Positions 20,926 through 31,639 of a DNA stretch of 64,000 bases are shown piece after piece. Source of the stretch: Phanerochaete sordida (lineage: Eukaryota > Basidiomycota > Agaricomycetes > Polyporales > Phanerochaetaceae); the NCBI GenBank assembly GCA_019973155.2, contig BPQB01000016.1, positions 496,001 through 560,000 of the forward strand, in the 5' to 3' direction. The first letter of the stretch is position 1; each line of letters begins with the position of its first letter. The translations under genes were made by a program, and so were the position numbers. The notes beneath the pieces were generated by a model. That model did no database searches, was not told the DNA's origin, and was given only the letters and a program-made list of their open reading frames with translations.

Positions 20926-23855
20926 TCACCGCTTCCTAGCTTCGACAACCTCGATGATGACCCGGCCAACACATTCGGACCCTCCGCGCTCATAGACGCC
21001 GATGTTCACCTCGCCGACGTCCGCCTTGACGGGCGTGCCCGAGAATTCGACCACGCGCTTCTCGGCGCCGGCACTTGCGACCGCCGTGAGGTCGACCTTG
21101 AGGAACCGCGGAAGCTTCTTGCCGCCCTCGGGACGGACCTCGAGAGGCTTCGTGTGCGAGAGCGGCAGCATGAGCGCGATGCGGAACTGGAACGGCTCGC
21201 CAGTGCGCTTGAGCATGCGTGGCGTGGGCACCGGCCCTGCGGCGGTTGTGCTTCGGCTCAGCTGGCCAACATGCGAAGACTCGGCGACAGAGAACGACGG
21301 AGACGGCGACCCGGCTACGGAGGGTATCAGTACAACGGAGATGTCGGAAAGCACATAGCAGACGCACCAGGAGTTAGCTCGTCCACGTTGTTCCCCAGAG
21401 CTCGGACATACTCGATGCCGACACTGAGGTCGTCACCCGGCAAGCCCTCGGCCTGGCTGAACCGCTTCTCCGTCGACATGCTGCGGAAGACCTTGGCCAT
21501 CTGGCTCGTGACGCGCTTCGTGCGCACCTGGCCCGCGGCGGCGACAGGTTGGTCTTGCGTCGCCTTGGGTACAGGCACGCGCGCGGCGCCGAAAGGAACA
21601 AGACGCGCGGCAGATGCGCCGTGTTCCCCGACGGAGACCATGCTCGCAGCCGAACGCACGCTACGGACGCTTCGCGCACGCTGGATGACCGCTTCGGTGG
21701 CGTGAGTGCGCGCTGACTCGCCAGACCCGTCGGACTCCACGGAGGCAGAGCGTGTGAGAGGGGCGCCCTGGGCGTAGGCGTGCGTCTTCGAAACGTACGT
21801 CTGCGGAGGCGTCGCAAGGAGCATGGTCGACGGAGAGCGTCCAGGAGGGCCGAAGTCGGGACGGCGGCGAGGAATGGAACGCCCACCAGTCGAGTCCGAC
21901 GGGGAGCCAGGAATGCTCACGCTTGCTCCCGTCCAACCACTCGTCGCGCTTGGAACGTACATGGCGGCGTTGATGTCGTCGAAGGGATTGTCGAGACTTG
22001 GAGATCGTCCGTCCTCGGCCATTATGAGGGTCGGCTTCCCGATGACAGGTCTCTTCTTGTTGTTCGTGCTGCCGATGTTCCGCACCGTGTCGCTGACGCG
22101 CCGCGCGGCCGTACGAACCCTGGTCAGGAACTCTGCCTTGCTCATGACAGCCGGCGACCCAAGGCTCCTGCTACTCCAGGGCGACTCGTTGCCCATCCGC
22201 GTGCGGACACGACGAAGTTCGGTCCCAACGTCTTGCCCGTTCACGTCGATACCGATCCCATACCACTTCTTCTCCTCCTCGGTCCACGCGCGCTGAGCCT
22301 CTTCGCCGATGAGGGCAGTATCCTCGACTCGTGCGAAACGGCGGAAGGCAGCAAGCGAGATACCAAAGAGAAACAGCCCGCCGACGATGCCGAACGCAAT
22401 CTTCAGTCCGAGAAGCAGCTTCGCCTTCGTCGCTGCAGAGAGCTGGGTGCCAGTCTTATCATGCGAATGCGCGTAGTCAGCGGGAGTAAGTGAGATGGGA
22501 AGACTCGCGTGCGACGTCGAGTGCGTGACATGGGAGTAGGCCGTGAACGTGATGGTTATATGCGAGTAGTCGGAAAAGTTCTGGGGCATCGTGCCGGTGA
22601 TCGTCGCAGCGGAAGGGTTGAAAGTCAGGAACTGCGTGGAGGCGTCCGGGTCGAAGGCAGCAGAGAGCGAGACATCGTCGTGTCCGCCAGGTCCAGTAGC
22701 GTTCGATAGGTAAGGTGCCAGAGCGAAGGTCCATGGCTGTCCACCCTGGATGAGAACCGGCTGCAGCATCGGAGCGGTGAAGTACGACGGGACTACGGCG
22801 ATGGAGACGTTGGTCTCTATCGTCTGGTTCACTGTGGTCGTGATAGTCACCGGCAGCACGGGATCGTCTTCATCGATGTCCATGCCGTCTGGAGGAGTCC
22901 CGCTCAGTGTCTTGCTCGCCGTATCGTAATCTAGCCAGCTCCCATAGAACGAGGTGTCGACCTCCATGGTGACGATGTCCGAGGGCTGGATAGGCTGCCC
23001 ATCCAAGAGTACACCAGAGAAGTCCGCAGGAGAGTTGAGAGAGACTGAGAACTCGGTGTCCGCAGTGACGTTGATGGTCGGCAGGGAGATCACAGACAGA
23101 GAAAGCTCGTGTTCAGCTACGAAGATGTCGAACGGTAGAGAGCCGCTAGAGTAGCCTTCCTGGTCCGAGCCATGCAGAGACAGAGCCAGGGAACGAGGGA
23201 AGCGTTCGTCTCGCGTGGGCGGCGTTACGCCATTGAATGTGATGCTCCTCGGGTTGAACTCGATCCAATCTGGCAGAGGAGAACCGTCGCGCTGGAGCGC
23301 AGCATAGAAGATGTCCTCGACTGTGTCCGAAGTGAAGGTGTCGTACTCGAAGCCGATGCTGAAGGACCACTTTGGAGGGATTCGAAGAGCCGGCACCTCA
23401 GACTTCAGCGCAGAGTTCTGCGAGACAAGGTATACCGAGGAGAGAGAAGGGTTAGGAAGTTTGAACTGTTCGACGACGGGGTGCTTGACCTTGGGTGCAG
23501 GTGCAGACGACACGATGAGCGAGAAGCTGGAGGAGTCCTGGTCAGAGGGATTAGACTCTTTCGCAGTCAGCGTGATCGTGTGAGACCCTTCGTCCCCCTT
23601 GGAGGGAGTCCCGTGGAAAGACAGAGTGTTCCGGTCGAAGGCCAACCATCCCGGGAGGTCGGTAGCGGTGTACTCCAGTGTCGCGTTGCGAGTCGAGACA
23701 AATGTGTTGTTGGAGGCAGTCCATGAGTAAGGAGTGTTTGTTCTAGCAATGAGAGGTAGTTGGTCCTCAAGAGAATGTTGTACCACGACGGAGGCGAAGA
23801 CGGGCGTGCAAAGGAGAGTCGCCGAGAAGACGCGAAGTAAACGAGCGACGTGCAT
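20926..23855 (-). CDS. Axl2-like protein with cadherin-like (CADG) repeats
   Basis: Two exons (minus), 21368-23855 and 20926-21314, total 2877 nt, 958 residues. The intron has donor GTGCGT, branch TACTGAT and acceptor CCGTAG. A signal peptide (MHVARLLRVFSATLLCTPVFA) is followed by several dystroglycan-type cadherin-like domains, each marked by W-L-x-F-D and GTP words (LPGWLAFDRN, SFHGTPSKGDEG, SGTPPDGMD, ITGTMP), many N-glycosylation sites, a membrane helix near residues 480-505 and a Ser/Arg-rich cytosolic region. In yeast Axl2/Bud10 is a plasma-membrane landmark for axial budding; in filamentous fungi relatives act in septation and conidiation. The last ~110 residues look like another CADG unit (FLKVDL, FSGTPVKADVGEVNI) on the cytosolic side. 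Confidence 0.85.
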
Positions 23856-24180
23856 AGCGATGGCTGTAAGGGAAGGAGAGTCTTTGTCGCGGATCCACAG
23901 GACTAGTCGGCCAGCGACCTCAACCAGCGACAAGACTGATGAGAACGGAGAGCGCGACGTCGACGAGACCTTCGTGGTGGATGTTGAGGACAGAAACAGG
24001 GCGTCTATTGTTCGAAGCGAAGCGTAAGGAACAGTGTTCACTTTCGATAAGCAGCGTTCGTTGACTCAGTAAGCGAAGTAACGAACGATGATTACAGTTA
24101 GCTTATACACTACCGCAAGTAATCAGTAACCGTACGAGTAAGTACCGATGAAACATGAGCGACCACACCCACCACGCAGC
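23856..24180. other. Promoter side of the Axl2-like gene
   Basis: A non-coding 325-bp stretch. It is AT-richer towards 24060-24140, with repeated GTAAG/AAGTAA words. No TATA box can be chosen with confidence. Confidence 0.4.
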
Positions 24181-25764
24181 CTAATACTCTTCAAGTGTCG
24201 ACTGCACGACGTACTTGCGACTTTGTAAGGCAGCTACAATGACCATGTCCGTCTCTGATAGCTTCTGCTCCAGCCGCGCATCTCCTCCGAAAGCCTGCTT
24301 CAGGCGCAGCCAGACCAGATTCACCCTCGTCACCCCGGTGCCCTCGATAGCAAATTTGAGCGTTGTCCACAGGGTTTGCGGCATCAAATCTTGCGCACGC
24401 TCTACCGCAGGCTGTGGATGCCCCTCGAAGTCGAACTCGAGCGCGAAGGTGTATGCAGTCGGCGGCAGAGCGTGGAGCAGCGCGACGACGCACTGGAACA
24501 GGCTCCGCATGTACGGTAGGGAGCACCACAGCGGTACACGCACGACGAATGTCTCGAGGCGCGGGCACCACTGCGCAACGGCAGGCAGCTGAGCGACATG
24601 CGCGTAAGGGCCGCTCGGGAAAAGCGCAGGATTCCGCCCGGCGAAGAAGTCTGGCCAGAGGCGATAGCGCAGCGTTGCGAGCTGCAAGCCCGCGGTCACG
24701 AGTGTAGCGCGCAGCTCTGCGCTAGGGGTACCCGCGGCGTGGTGCACGGGCGCGATATCGAGCGCAGTCAGCGTTTGCGCCGAGAGCGTGCGCGTGTGGC
24801 GGAGGAGCGGGAGCCAGAGCGAGTCGCGCACGTCGCCCATGCGCAGCGTGCGCACTGTCAGCGTACGCGGAAAGTACGCTGCGCTGGGCAGCTCGGGACC
24901 GAGCGGCTCGAGGACGGGCCAGAGGGAGGTAAACTGGTCCTTGAACGTCAGTGTGTTGACGTCGCTGAAGAGGGACATGATCTCGAGGTAGGCCTTGCAG
25001 CTCCACGATTGCCAGGTTGTGTCGGCCTGGATGAACGACAGCTCCCGCAGCTGCCGCTGGGGCCGAGGTCGATCCCAGATGTCTCTGCATGCTGCGGGTT
25101 GGATGACGACGAGATTGAAGGTCAATGTCTGAAGGTTGGGGAGGCGTTCCAAGAGCGAACTGACGAGCTCTGCTGTGACAGCTTCGGTGGGTGTGCCATC
25201 CTCGGCGTCCTTCATCCCAAAACGCGACAGCGTGAGATGCTTTATGTGCTGCCGCGTATGCAAATGGGTACGCTCCAGGTCTCCACTGAACGATGCGAAT
25301 GACTTGAGCGGCGTCGTGATGGTGAGCGACCGACAGAGGTGCTGGCGTGCCCGCCCGTACAGCGCTTTTGACGCAAGGCATATGGAGGCCAGATCCGCGC
25401 GAGAGTCACTCAGGTCGTCGACAATGAGGTTCAGAAGCTCTTGTGGGAGCGCACTCAGTCCACCGGGCCTGGAGCTTGCCTCGGACGAAGCAGTGGCTTG
25501 CTGTCGAGAACCCCGCAGCCAAGTGCGAATCTTCGCTTTGAAATGAGCGAAGCTTGGAGGTCTGACGTCTAAGCTGTCAGAATTGCGCGCATAGCAAACT
25601 GGTCCATAAAACGTACCCGCCTCTCGCATTCCTAGAATTCGTATCCTGTAGTGCTGGTAAGTTCCCTTCCCTATTCGCCAGATGGATTACTGAACACATT
25701 AGACGAACGGAAAGGAAACGACGAAGGTTAGCTCACATCTGTGAATCTTCCATCGTGGCTTCAT
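24181..25764 (-). CDS. F-box protein, cluster member 1
   Basis: Exons (minus) 25737-25764 (28 nt), 25617-25689 and 24181-25561 total 1482 nt, 493 residues. The F-box is at residues 70-110 (LPQELLNLIVDDLSD, CLASKALYGRARQHL). The rest is leucine-rich (LPNLQTLTFNLVV, LRHTRTLSAQTLTAL) and ends TLEEY. The start exon MKPRWKIHR and the short second exon were placed because the same two exons, in the same phases, are open in the other two cluster members and in the left-arm pseudogene. The second intron has donor GTACGT, branch CTGAC and acceptor GTCAG. The likely role is substrate receptor of an SCF ubiquitin ligase; the substrate is unknown. An upstream open stretch to 25899 is also conserved, so a further 5' exon is possible. 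Confidence 0.82.
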
Positions 25765-26106
25765 AGCTGACGCTGCAAAGAAGGACGTGGTGAATTGCAC
25801 ATTGAAGAGCGCGTCTAGCTGGGCTGTGCGCCAAGCAACCCTGGTAACCCAGACGGTTGTGGTAAGCCTCATCAACCAGAGATCTCGACAGATCCGCATG
25901 GTCAGATGTTTTCTTCCCTTCTAGAACTTTGCAAATATCATCCTATAACGTGAAAGCTGGCGTCCACCTACAAAAGGTTCTGCATAGTGTCCCAAGAAAG
26001 AGAGTAAAAGTGGGTGTTGCGAAGTTATATATGTGGACTACAGGTGGCTTTCATATCACTGTGGTAATGAAGAAGAGAACACGAGCAGCTAAATGCGCCA
26101 TGCAGT
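25765..26106. other. Intergenic between F-box genes 1 and 2
   Basis: This holds the upstream region of cluster member 1 (25765-25899 similar to the corresponding region of the other members) and the 3' flank of member 2. No separate gene. Confidence 0.45.
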
Positions 26107-27653
26107 CTAATATGCTCCAATACTCGACTGCACGGTGTACAGTTGGCTTTCTAAGGCAGCCAAAAACAACGTATCCCCCTCTGACAATTCCTGCCGCAGC
26201 CGTACATCCTCTCCCGCCGCCAACTTCAGGTGCAGCCACACGAGATTCACCCTCGCCACTCCCGCGCGCTCGACAGCAAACTTAAGCATCTCCCACAAAT
26301 TTCGCGGCATGCACTCCTGCGCGCGCCCCGCTGCTGGCCACGGGTGCCCCTCGAGATCGAGCTCGAGCGCGAACGTGCGCACCGTCGGCGGGAGCCCGCC
26401 GAGCAGCGCGACAATACACTCGAAGAGGCTCGACGCGTACTGCAGCGAGCACCACAGCGGCACGCGCACGATGAACGTCGTGAGGCGCGGGCACCAGCGC
26501 GCGACGGCGGGCAGCTCCGCGACATGCCTGTACGGCCCGCCCGGGAAGAGCCCGGTGCTCCACGCAGCGGGGGAGTCTGGCCAGAGGCGGCAGCGCAGCG
26601 TCGCGAGCTGCGCGCCCGCGGTCACAAGTGCGGCGCGCAGCTCTTCACGAGGGTCGCCTGTGCCGACGTGGCGCATCGGCACGATGTCGAGCGCTGTGAG
26701 CGTTGGCGCAGGAAGCGTGCGTGCGTGGCGGAGGAGCGGGAGCCAGAGCGTGTCGCGCCTGTCGGCCATGCGCAGCTTGCGGACTGCAAGCGAGTGCGGG
26801 AACCACGGCGCACTGGTTCGCTCGGGGCTGGACAGGTCTTGCGCCCATATCGAGTTGAGCTGATTCTTGAACGTCAGCGTTCCGATGTCGCTGAACAGGG
26901 ACAGGACCTCGATGTAGGGCTTGCAGCTCCACGGTTGCCAAGCTGCTTCGGCCTGGATGAACGACAGCTCTTCTAGCTGGCGCAAAGGCCGTGGCGTCTC
27001 CCAAAGGTCTCGAGATGCCTCGGATTTAAAGGCCACGAGGCTGAAGGTCAGGGTCTGGAGGCTGGGAAGGAGTTCGAGCAGAGAACTGACGAGCCCTGCC
27101 GTGACGTATTCAGCGTGCTTCATCCCAAACCGTGACAGCGTGAGATGCTTGATGTGCTGTCGCATGCCCACAATTCCTTCCAGGTCCTTTACGAACTTTG
27201 CGAACGACTTCCGGGGAGTCGTGATGGTCAGCGACCGACAGAGATGCTGGCGTGCCGGCCCGTACAGTGCTCTCGATGCAAGACACATCGAGGCCAGATC
27301 CGCGCGAGAATCGCTCATCTCGTCGACGATGAGGTTCAAAAGCTCTTGCGGGAGCGCGTTAAGATCAGCCCGGGGGCCCGGCCTGATTGTAGTGACGGCT
27401 TGTCGTCGACCTACTGGGAACCAGGTGCGTAGCTTAGCCTTGAGGTGGGGGATGCTTTGAGAACTAGTAACCGTCAGCATAACAAATACATTCGCGACAT
27501 GAAGCGTACCTGCTAGTACTCGTGCTCACGGTTGCCAGTGCTTTCCCTACTCTTTCCAGGAGAGGGATCACTGAATAAGACGTCAGACGATTTCTACTCC
27601 AAAAATGTGGAAAACATCGGGTTACTTCTGTAGACCTTCCCTCGTGGAGTCAT
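26107..27653 (-). CDS. F-box protein, cluster member 2
   Basis: Exons (minus) 27626-27653 (28 nt), 27510-27570 and 26107-27463 total 1446 nt, 481 residues. It starts MTPRGKVYR. The F-box LPQELLNLIVDEMSD is followed by leucine-rich segments (LPSLQTLTFSLVAF, LPAPTLTALDIVPM) and the tail IGAY. The final third (TFALELDLEGHPWPAAGRAQ) is almost the same as in member 3, so these two are close paralogues. A downstream ATG at 27480 lies inside the second intron and would give a shorter product if that intron were kept. Probable SCF substrate receptor, target unknown. Confidence 0.82.
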
Positions 27654-27972
27654 AGTCAACGCTGCCAAGAAGTACGTGGTGTACAGTACGCTGAAGGGCC
27701 CAGCTGAGATGTCCTCTCCGCAGTTCTGCGATCGATCTTCCCACACAGCCGGCTCTGGCAACAAGCCATCTTGACAAGCCTCCTACATCTTCAGCTGTTC
27801 TCGTCTTTGCTTGAGTCTGCCAAAAATAGTACAGAGCCCACACAGAGCCTCCCCGAAACGACAAGATAATTTCGAAGAATCCAGCAGCAGTCAAGGGGTA
27901 TTTCAAATTATTCTACAGAACACATCGCCATAATCAAGAGATAAATACGACCAGCCACACACATTATGCAGT
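27654..27972. other. Intergenic between F-box genes 2 and 3
   Basis: The first 150 bases upstream of member 2 resemble the upstream regions of the other members (LYTTYFLAALT-like frame before the ATG). The rest is the 3' flank of member 3. No separate gene. Confidence 0.45.
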
Positions 27973-29527
27973 CTAATACGCTTCAAAAGTCGACTGCACG
28001 GTGTACAGATGGCTTTCCAAGCCAGCCAAAATCATTGTATCCGTCTCTGACAATTCCTGCCTCAGCCGCACATCCTCTCCCGCCGCCAACCTCAAGTGCA
28101 GCCACACCAGATCCACCCTCGTCACCCCCGCGCCCTCGATTGCAAACTTGAGCATCTCCCACAAATACCGCGGCATGCACTCCCGCGCGCGCTCCACGAC
28201 GGGCCACGGGTGCCCCTCGAGGTCCAGCTCGAGCGCGAACGTGCGCACCGTCGGCGGCAGGCCAAACAGCAGCGTCGCGACGCACTCGACGACGCCCAGG
28301 ATGTACCGCAGCGAGCACCACAGCGGCACACGCACGGCGAACGTCGCGAGGCGCGGGCACCACCGCCCCACGGCGGGCAGCTGCGCCGCGTGCGCGTACG
28401 GCGCGTGCGCGGCGTGGAAGTCCGGCCAGAGGCGCACGCGCAGGCTCGCGAGGTGTGCGCCCGCGGTGCCGAGCGCCGCGCTCGCCTCCGCGGACGGTGC
28501 GCGCGCGGCGTGCGGCACGAGCGCGACGTCGAGCGCAGCGAGCGCCGGCGCGCCCGCGGCGAGCGTGCGCGTGTGGCTGAGGAGCGCGAGCCAGTGCGAG
28601 GCGCGCACGTCGCCCATGTGCAGGTGGCGCACGGCGAGGGCGCGCGGGAAGCACGGCGCGGGCAGGAGCTCGGGGTCGAGCTCGCCGGGCGCGGGCCAGG
28701 GCCACGCGAAGCGGTCCGTGGACGTCAGGGTGTCGATGGCGTGGAAGAGCGAGAGGATCTCGAGGTAGGCTTCGCAGCCCCAGAGCTGGGCGGTCTCGAC
28801 CTGGAGGAAGGACAGCGCGGCGAGCTCGAAGTGGGGGAGCGGGCGCTCCCAGAGAGCTCTGTCGGGCTCGGGCGCGAGCGTCACGAAGCTAAAGGTCAGC
28901 CTGCGGAGGTGCGGGAGGAGCTCCAGGAGCGCCTTGACGAGCCCTGCCGTGACGGGTTCGGGAGGCTTGCCGTCCTCGCCGTCCCTCGTTCCATAGCGTG
29001 AGAGCGTGAGATGCTGAACGTGCGGCCGAATGTCGCCATGGGTCCCCGCCAGGTCCTCCACGAACGCTGCGAACGATCTGCGGGGCGTCGTGATGGTGAG
29101 CGATCGGTAGATGTGCAGGCGGGAGCGGCCGTAGAATAGCCTTGACGCCAGGCGTAGGCACGCCAGGGCCTGCCGCGAGTCGCTGAGCAGGTCCACAATG
29201 AGGTCTAGGAGTTCCTGTGGGAGCGAAGCTAGACTAGGCCTGCTGGTCATTTTGGCGGCAGTTTGACGTCGACCGGCGCGTTGCAGCCAGCCTCCGATTC
29301 GTGCTTTCAAGCGGGCGAGGCTTCGGAGTCATGACTCTCAGTAATCTTTACATGCTCTAGTGCGCATTGACAGCGTACCTGCTTCTCGCCCCGCTCATAT
29401 CTGTCTTTCGTGGTGTCGGTCTATTATCTGTCTTGCCCAGCAAAGGGACTACTGAAGACGTGAGACAGTTTCCAGGGATGCGGAAAGAGTCCGGCTCACT
29501 TCTGTGGATCCTCCTTCGCGGCGTCAT
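27973..29527 (-). CDS. F-box protein, cluster member 3
   Basis: Exons (minus) 29500-29527 (28 nt), 29379-29451 and 27973-29320 total 1449 nt, 482 residues. It starts MTPRRRIHR. The F-box is LPQELLDLIVDLLSD with LRLASRLFYGRSRLH, then a leucine-rich region (LPHLRRLTFSFVTL) and a tail ending TFEAY. Its 5' part (28912 onward) lies in the right arm of the inverted duplication and is the source-like match of the pseudogene at 6902-7523. Codon third positions in the middle of exon 3 are almost all G or C. Probable SCF substrate receptor. Confidence 0.83.
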
Positions 29528-30157
29528 AATCAGCGCGAAGTAATATGTGGCGTCCAGCACGTACGTTGAAGTGCGCGTCAAGCCGAGCTGTACGCCATGC
29601 TTCCCCCGCAGCTCGACCATCGATCTTCCCACACCGACGACCGCGGCAACGGACCATCTTGACAGCCTTCTTGCGTCTCCAGTCATTCTCGGCATCTATT
29701 GCATTTCCGGTAAGAATGCGAGGTGCCTGTGTCAGGGCTACGAGTTACATATCAGCCGCCAAATTTGTGTGAGTGGTGGGTAGGGAGCACGCGCACTGGG
29801 TCAGCGCGTCACATGCACGGCCGGACGCCACAAAGCCTCGGCGCGGCTGCACAGCCCCGCGCCCGAGCGCGCATCGCTTTCTCGCCGCCCACTCCCTGCC
29901 ATGTCTCACAGCGCTGCCCGGCGTCCTGCCTCAGCTTCCCGCCTTGTAACGTGACAGCCTCTTCAGCAGTGCAGCTATGAGTAACGCGCTCGACGATGAC
30001 AAAAGCTGGGCTCCCGGCATAACACTCGCTCGGGAGGTATAAGGGCTGTAAGCTTGGCTGCTCGGGTGCGTCGCCTAGGCTTTTCTCGTCGACCAGTCAC
30101 GCTTACAACGTCACCCAGATTCACCACTCAACGTAGCCGAAGGCGCCAGTGTCCCAA
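29528..30157. promoter_or_regulatory. Divergent promoter region, F-box 3 / DUF1223
   Basis: This intergenic DNA serves an F-box gene on the minus strand and DUF1223 on the plus strand. TATAAG at 30038-30043 lies 115-120 nt before the DUF1223 ATG and is conserved in the left arm (TTATA near 4341-4345). The block corresponds to 4222-4600 plus 6735-6901 on the left; the divergent F-box gene is absent here. Confidence 0.6.
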
Positions 30158-31075
30158 ATGAAGAGCACCTTCAACCCATTCCGTTCGTCGGGCAAGGACA
30201 AGGTCTGCGTACCTGACAACCTCCCAGCCGCAGGTAGCCCCCAGCCCACGAGTATACCCCCACCTGCATTTACAGTACTACCCACCTACAAGTTAGACAT
30301 TCTACTCCCGCCCTCCACCCCGCTTACCATCATCGAGCTCTTCCAATCTCAAGGCTGCTCGTCCTGCCCACCCGCGAACGCGAACGTCCTCCGCCTGCTC
30401 GGAGCACAAGACACGCTCAGCGCAGCGCAGCGCCAGACGTTGAATGGGACGAACACGCTCGTACTGACGTACGACGTCACGTACTGGGACTACATCGGCT
30501 GGCCGGACACGTTCGGCGACGCACGCTGGGACGCGCGCCAGCGCGAGTACGCTGCGGCGATGGGAAGTCGGAGCGTGTACACACCTCAGGTGCGTGTGCC
30601 ATGGCTGGTATGAGATGGGCTTATGCTGATCGCAGGGCAGGTCATCGTCAACGGCACCGCCAGCGGCGTCGGCGCGCGCCAGAGCGAGCTCGACGCGCTC
30701 ATTCGCGAGGGCGCGTCCGCCCCGCACGCGAACTCCGTCTCCGTCACCATCACCTCCCCTTCCTCACCCTCACCCTCCTCCACCCCAACCGAGATAATCA
30801 TCTCCGGCCCCGCAACCACACCCGCCCTCGTGCACCTCATCCTCTACGACCCCGCGACACACCGCGTCGCCATCGCGCGCGGCGAGAACGCCGGGCGCAC
30901 GCTGCCGCACCGCAACATCGTGCGCGACGCGGTCGTGCTCTGCGCGTGGGACAGAGGGAGCGCGCGCTTCGCGTTGCCGGAGGGCGTCGCGGCGGCGCGC
31001 GCGCGTGGGTGGGAGGCGGTCGTGCTTGTGCAGCGTGGAAGGGGTGGGGCGGTTGTTGGTGCTGCGAGGGTGTAG
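30158..31075 (+). CDS. DUF1223 family protein, intact copy
   Basis: Two exons, 30158-30589 and 30641-31075, total 867 nt, 288 residues. The 51-nt intron ends at the second of two AG sites, which alone keeps the frame (VYTPQ|VIVNG). The thioredoxin-like core holds IELFQSQGCSSCPPAN with Cys67 and Cys70, then the family words VTYWDYIGWPD, REYAAAMG and YTPQVIVNG. DUF1223 proteins are small thioredoxin-fold proteins of unknown substrate found in bacteria and fungi. No signal peptide or membrane helix is seen. An S/P/T-rich loop (about 180-205) interrupts the C-terminal half. The start is the first ATG after a TATA box; its inverted twin at 3309-4221 is dead. Confidence 0.87.
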
Positions 31076-31380
31076 CGGGGGCGTGCTGGTACGTGGTGCG
31101 ATGAGGACTGTAGCGGGACGATATAATTCACGGTACACTCACGGGCACCTTGGAGCTGCACAAGGTACGAACAGCGGTGGCCAGTATGAATTATAATATT
31201 AAGCTCAAGTGAAGCTTATTGGTCGGCGCATGAATATAGTTCTGCGTTCGTGCTTCTCGTCTTTGATACAGGGAAGGTCTGCAAGCCCGGCCATGCTCCT
31301 GAGCTGCATCTGCCGGAAGTACCTGTCCATTGGAAGTTACTACGTGTGGAAAATCAGAGCTCCCATACGATATCGATAGG

Positions 31381-31405
31381 TGTAGGGGTTGAACCAACCT
31401 GCAAT
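31381..31405 (-). other. tRNA T-arm relic, right arm
   Basis: Read on the minus strand this is ATTGCAGG followed by GGTTCAACCCCTA, the diverged equivalent of the relic at 2998-3018. Its presence in both arms shows that it predates the duplication. Confidence 0.4.
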
Positions 31406-31456
31406 ACTGGCTGACCACTGGCGGTATGCAGTGACTGACAAATTCATCCACTGCAT

Positions 31457-31527
31457 GGCCGCCTGGCGAAATGGCATCGCGTCTGACTACGAATCAGGAG
31501 ATTGCAGGTTCGACCCCTGCGGTGGTC
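31457..31527 (+). tRNA. tRNA-Arg(ACG), right copy
   Basis: 71 nt, identical to the copy at 2882-2952: same acceptor pairs, anticodon loop CTACGAA and B box GGTTCGACCC. There is no intron and no encoded CCA. The flanks differ clearly from the left copy, so the identity points to selection or gene conversion. Confidence 0.93.
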
Positions 31528-31551
31528 AATGTCTCTACCGTACCAGACTTG

Positions 31552-31584
31552 TTTTGCTTGTTATTTCTATTATTTTGTTTTTTT
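31552..31584 (+). terminator. RNA polymerase III terminator region
   Basis: TTTT at 31552-31555, then seven T at 31578-31584, downstream of the tRNA. Confidence 0.6.
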
Positions 31585-31639
31585 GAAAGAAATAACATAT
31601 CTCTTCTGATATTGTCTTCCTAGACCCGTGCAGGAATCT

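Noticed and set aside
26107..27480. Start of F-box member 2 at ATG 27480, with a lost start codon (GTG) in its upstream exon
   Set aside because: 27480 lies inside an intron shared with the paralogues. The GTG is an internal codon of the second exon, and the true first exon with ATG is at 27653.
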